NCBI GenBank assembly: GCA_021203425.1
Contig: JAJQBF010000073.1
Location: 1-7,803 of the forward strand
Length of the DNA stretch: 7,803 nt
DNA from: Clostridiales bacterium
GTDB taxonomy: Bacteria; Bacillota; Clostridia; Lachnospirales; CAG-274
Direction: 5' to 3'
Positions 6,807 through 7,803 of the stretch are shown in pieces; positions within the stretch are counted from its first letter, which is position 1, and each line of letters begins with the position of its first letter. The position numbers and the translations under genes were made by a program. Below the pieces are notes generated by a model, which worked only from the letters and a program-made list of their open reading frames with translations, searched no databases and had not been told where the DNA came from.

Positions 6807-7745
6807 TTAATATTTTTTAAAAAGAGGAGTCGAAAGATATCTGTCTCCCGAATCGGGAAGAATAACAACTATGTTTTTGCCTTTATTTTCGGGTCTTGCC
6901 GCCAAAATACCGGCTGCCTTTAAGGCTGCGCCGGAGGATATACCCACTAAGATACCCTCGCTTACGGCAAAAGCTCTTCCTTCGGCAAATGCGTCGTCAC
7001 CCTCAATTGCAATTACTTCGTCATAAACCTTTGTATTAAGCACTTCCGGAACAAAGCCTGCTCCAATTCCCTGAATTTTATGTGCTCCGGCAGTGCCTTT
7101 TGAAAGAACGGGGCTGTCGGAAGGCTCCACGGCAACAACCTTAACATCGGGGTTCTTTGACTTCAAATATTCACCCACACCTGTGATTGTTCCGCCTGTG
7201 CCTACACCGGCAACAACTATATCAACTTTTCCCTCTGTCTGCTCCCAAATTTCGGGACCTGTGGTCTTTCTGTGAATTTCGGGGTTGGCAGGGTTTACAA
7301 ACTGACCTATAACAATTGCCCCGGGGATAGACTTTTCAAGCTCTTCAGCCTTTGCAATAGCCCCTTTCATTCCCTTTGAGCCTTCCGTCAAAACAAGCTC
7401 CGCCCCGTAAGCCGCAAGAAGATTTCTTCTTTCAACACTCATTGTATCGGGAAGTGTAATAATTGCTCTGTAACCCTTAACAGCCGCAACAGCCGCAAGA
7501 CCTATGCCGGTGTTTCCCGATGTGGGTTCGATTACTACGGCGCCTTCCTTTAATATGCCTTTTTCTTCGGCGTCTTCAATCATAGCAAGGGCAATTCTGT
7601 CTTTAACTGAACCTGTTAAATTTAAATATTCAAGTTTGGTTAAAATATTTACTCCCTTGATTCCGGCTGCCTCGGCATACCGCTTTGCGTTTAAAATAGG
7701 TGTTCCGCCTATAAGCTCAAGTGAGCTTTCTTTAATTTTGCTCAT
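6807..7745 (-). CDS. cysK: Cysteine synthase A (O-acetylserine sulfhydrylase)
   Basis: A PLP enzyme that makes L-cysteine from O-acetyl-L-serine and sulfide in the cytoplasm. From ATG 7745 it has 312 residues, close to the usual 305-315. Motifs: ELIGGTPIL (10-18), NLTGSVKDR (42-50) with the PLP lysine K48, the substrate-loop EPTSGNTGIGLA (73-84), the phosphate-binding glycine loop GTGGTITGVG (182-191), VEPSDSPVLS (206-215), GISSGAAL (268-275) and the end PDSGDRYLST (297-306). The segment NLTGSVKDR differs from the more common NPGGSVKDR or NPAGSVKDR. An open frame continues to 7781, but ATG 7745 has a perfect AAGGAGG (7759..7753) 7 bases upstream and gives the standard N-terminus. The gene is apparently monocistronic, with its own terminator. 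Cystathionine beta-synthase-like activity is possible in this fold, but the length and the absence of extra domains favour CysK. Confidence 0.95.
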   Translation of the reverse strand: MSKIKESSLELIGGTPILNAKRYAEAAGIKGVNILTKLEYLNLTGSVKDRIALAMIEDAEEKGILKEGAVVIEPTSGNTGIGLAAVAAVKGYRAIITLPDTMSVERRNLLAAYGAELVLTEGSKGMKGAIAKAEELEKSIPGAIVIGQFVNPANPEIHRKTTGPEIWEQTEGKVDIVVAGVGTGGTITGVGEYLKSKNPDVKVVAVEPSDSPVLSKGTAGAHKIQGIGAGFVPEVLNTKVYDEVIAIEGDDAFAEGRAFAVSEGILVGISSGAALKAAGILAARPENKGKNIVVILPDSGDRYLSTPLFKKY

Positions 7746-7752
7746 TGTTTTT

Positions 7753-7759
7753 CCTCCTT
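7753..7759 (-). promoter_or_regulatory. Ribosome binding site fixing the cysK start
   Basis: AAGGAGG, fully complementary to the anti-Shine-Dalgarno, ends 7 bases before ATG 7745. This decides against the longer in-frame start at 7781, which would also place the promoter-proximal palindrome inside coding sequence. Confidence 0.9.
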
Positions 7760-7773
7760 GTTTAATATGTTTT

Positions 7774-7799
7774 CCTATCAAATTAATAGGTTAATTATA
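7774..7799 (-). promoter_or_regulatory. cysK -10 box and overlapping operator-like palindrome
   Basis: A TATAAT box lies at 7799..7794 on the minus strand; its -35 would fall beyond the window. Three bases downstream is a 17-base palindrome, CCTATTAATTTGATAGG (7790..7774), with 7 of 8 arm positions symmetrical around a central T. It would cover the expected start of transcription, a place suited to a repressor. CCTAT...ATAGG is reminiscent of sites bound by Rrf2-family regulators such as CymR or IscR-like proteins, which control cysteine and iron-sulfur genes in Firmicutes. That link is inference from position and memory of the motif type. The palindrome itself is seen directly. Confidence 0.55.
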
Positions 7800-7803
7800 T
7801 ACC

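Noticed and set aside
7746..7781. Longer cysK start at 7781
   Set aside because: It would add 12 residues (MIGKHIKQGGKT) encoded by the Shine-Dalgarno and leader, and overlap the operator-like palindrome. ATG 7745 has a perfect ribosome binding site.

Overview
The window looks like a piece of a Gram-positive Clostridia chromosome, possibly of the Lachnospiraceae or a related family. The evidence is moderate-to-low GC content, strong AGGAGG-type ribosome binding sites, sigma-A-like TATAAT boxes, and a gene order matching the Firmicutes housekeeping cluster yqhY-nusB-(folD)-xseA-xseB-ispA-dxs-tlyA-nadK. The assignment rests on gene order and protein motifs, not on a database search. All nine genes lie on the minus strand, so transcription runs from high to low coordinates. 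I see no convincing gene on the plus strand, and no tRNA, rRNA, CRISPR array, insertion sequence or phage gene.

Right end (about 6729-7803): a stand-alone cysteine synthase gene (cysK) has a perfect Shine-Dalgarno. A TATAAT box and a 17-bp near-perfect palindrome lie upstream and look like a promoter with an operator over the transcription start. The gene ends in a strong rho-independent terminator, so it is probably its own transcription unit.

Rest of the window (1 to about 6692): one tightly packed operon starts at a good promoter (TTGCAA / extended TATAAT). It encodes an Asp23/YqhY-family protein, the antitermination factor NusB, both subunits of exonuclease VII (XseA, XseB), a farnesyl/geranyl diphosphate synthase (IspA), 1-deoxy-xylulose-5-phosphate synthase (Dxs), the TlyA rRNA 2'-O-methyltransferase and NAD kinase. 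NAD kinase is cut by the window edge about 30 residues before its expected end. Junctions are overlaps or gaps of a few bases, except for a 62-base gap between ispA and dxs. Dxs makes the first MEP-pathway intermediate and IspA builds the prenyl chain. NusB and TlyA serve rRNA transcription and ribosome modification, ExoVII acts in DNA repair, and NAD kinase supplies NADP.

This is an ordinary housekeeping region and I found no sign of a novel system. The points worth a second look are regulatory (the cysK palindrome, the tandem -10 boxes, the ispA-dxs gap) and organisational (no folD between nusB and xseA, and no accBC next to the yqhY-like gene).
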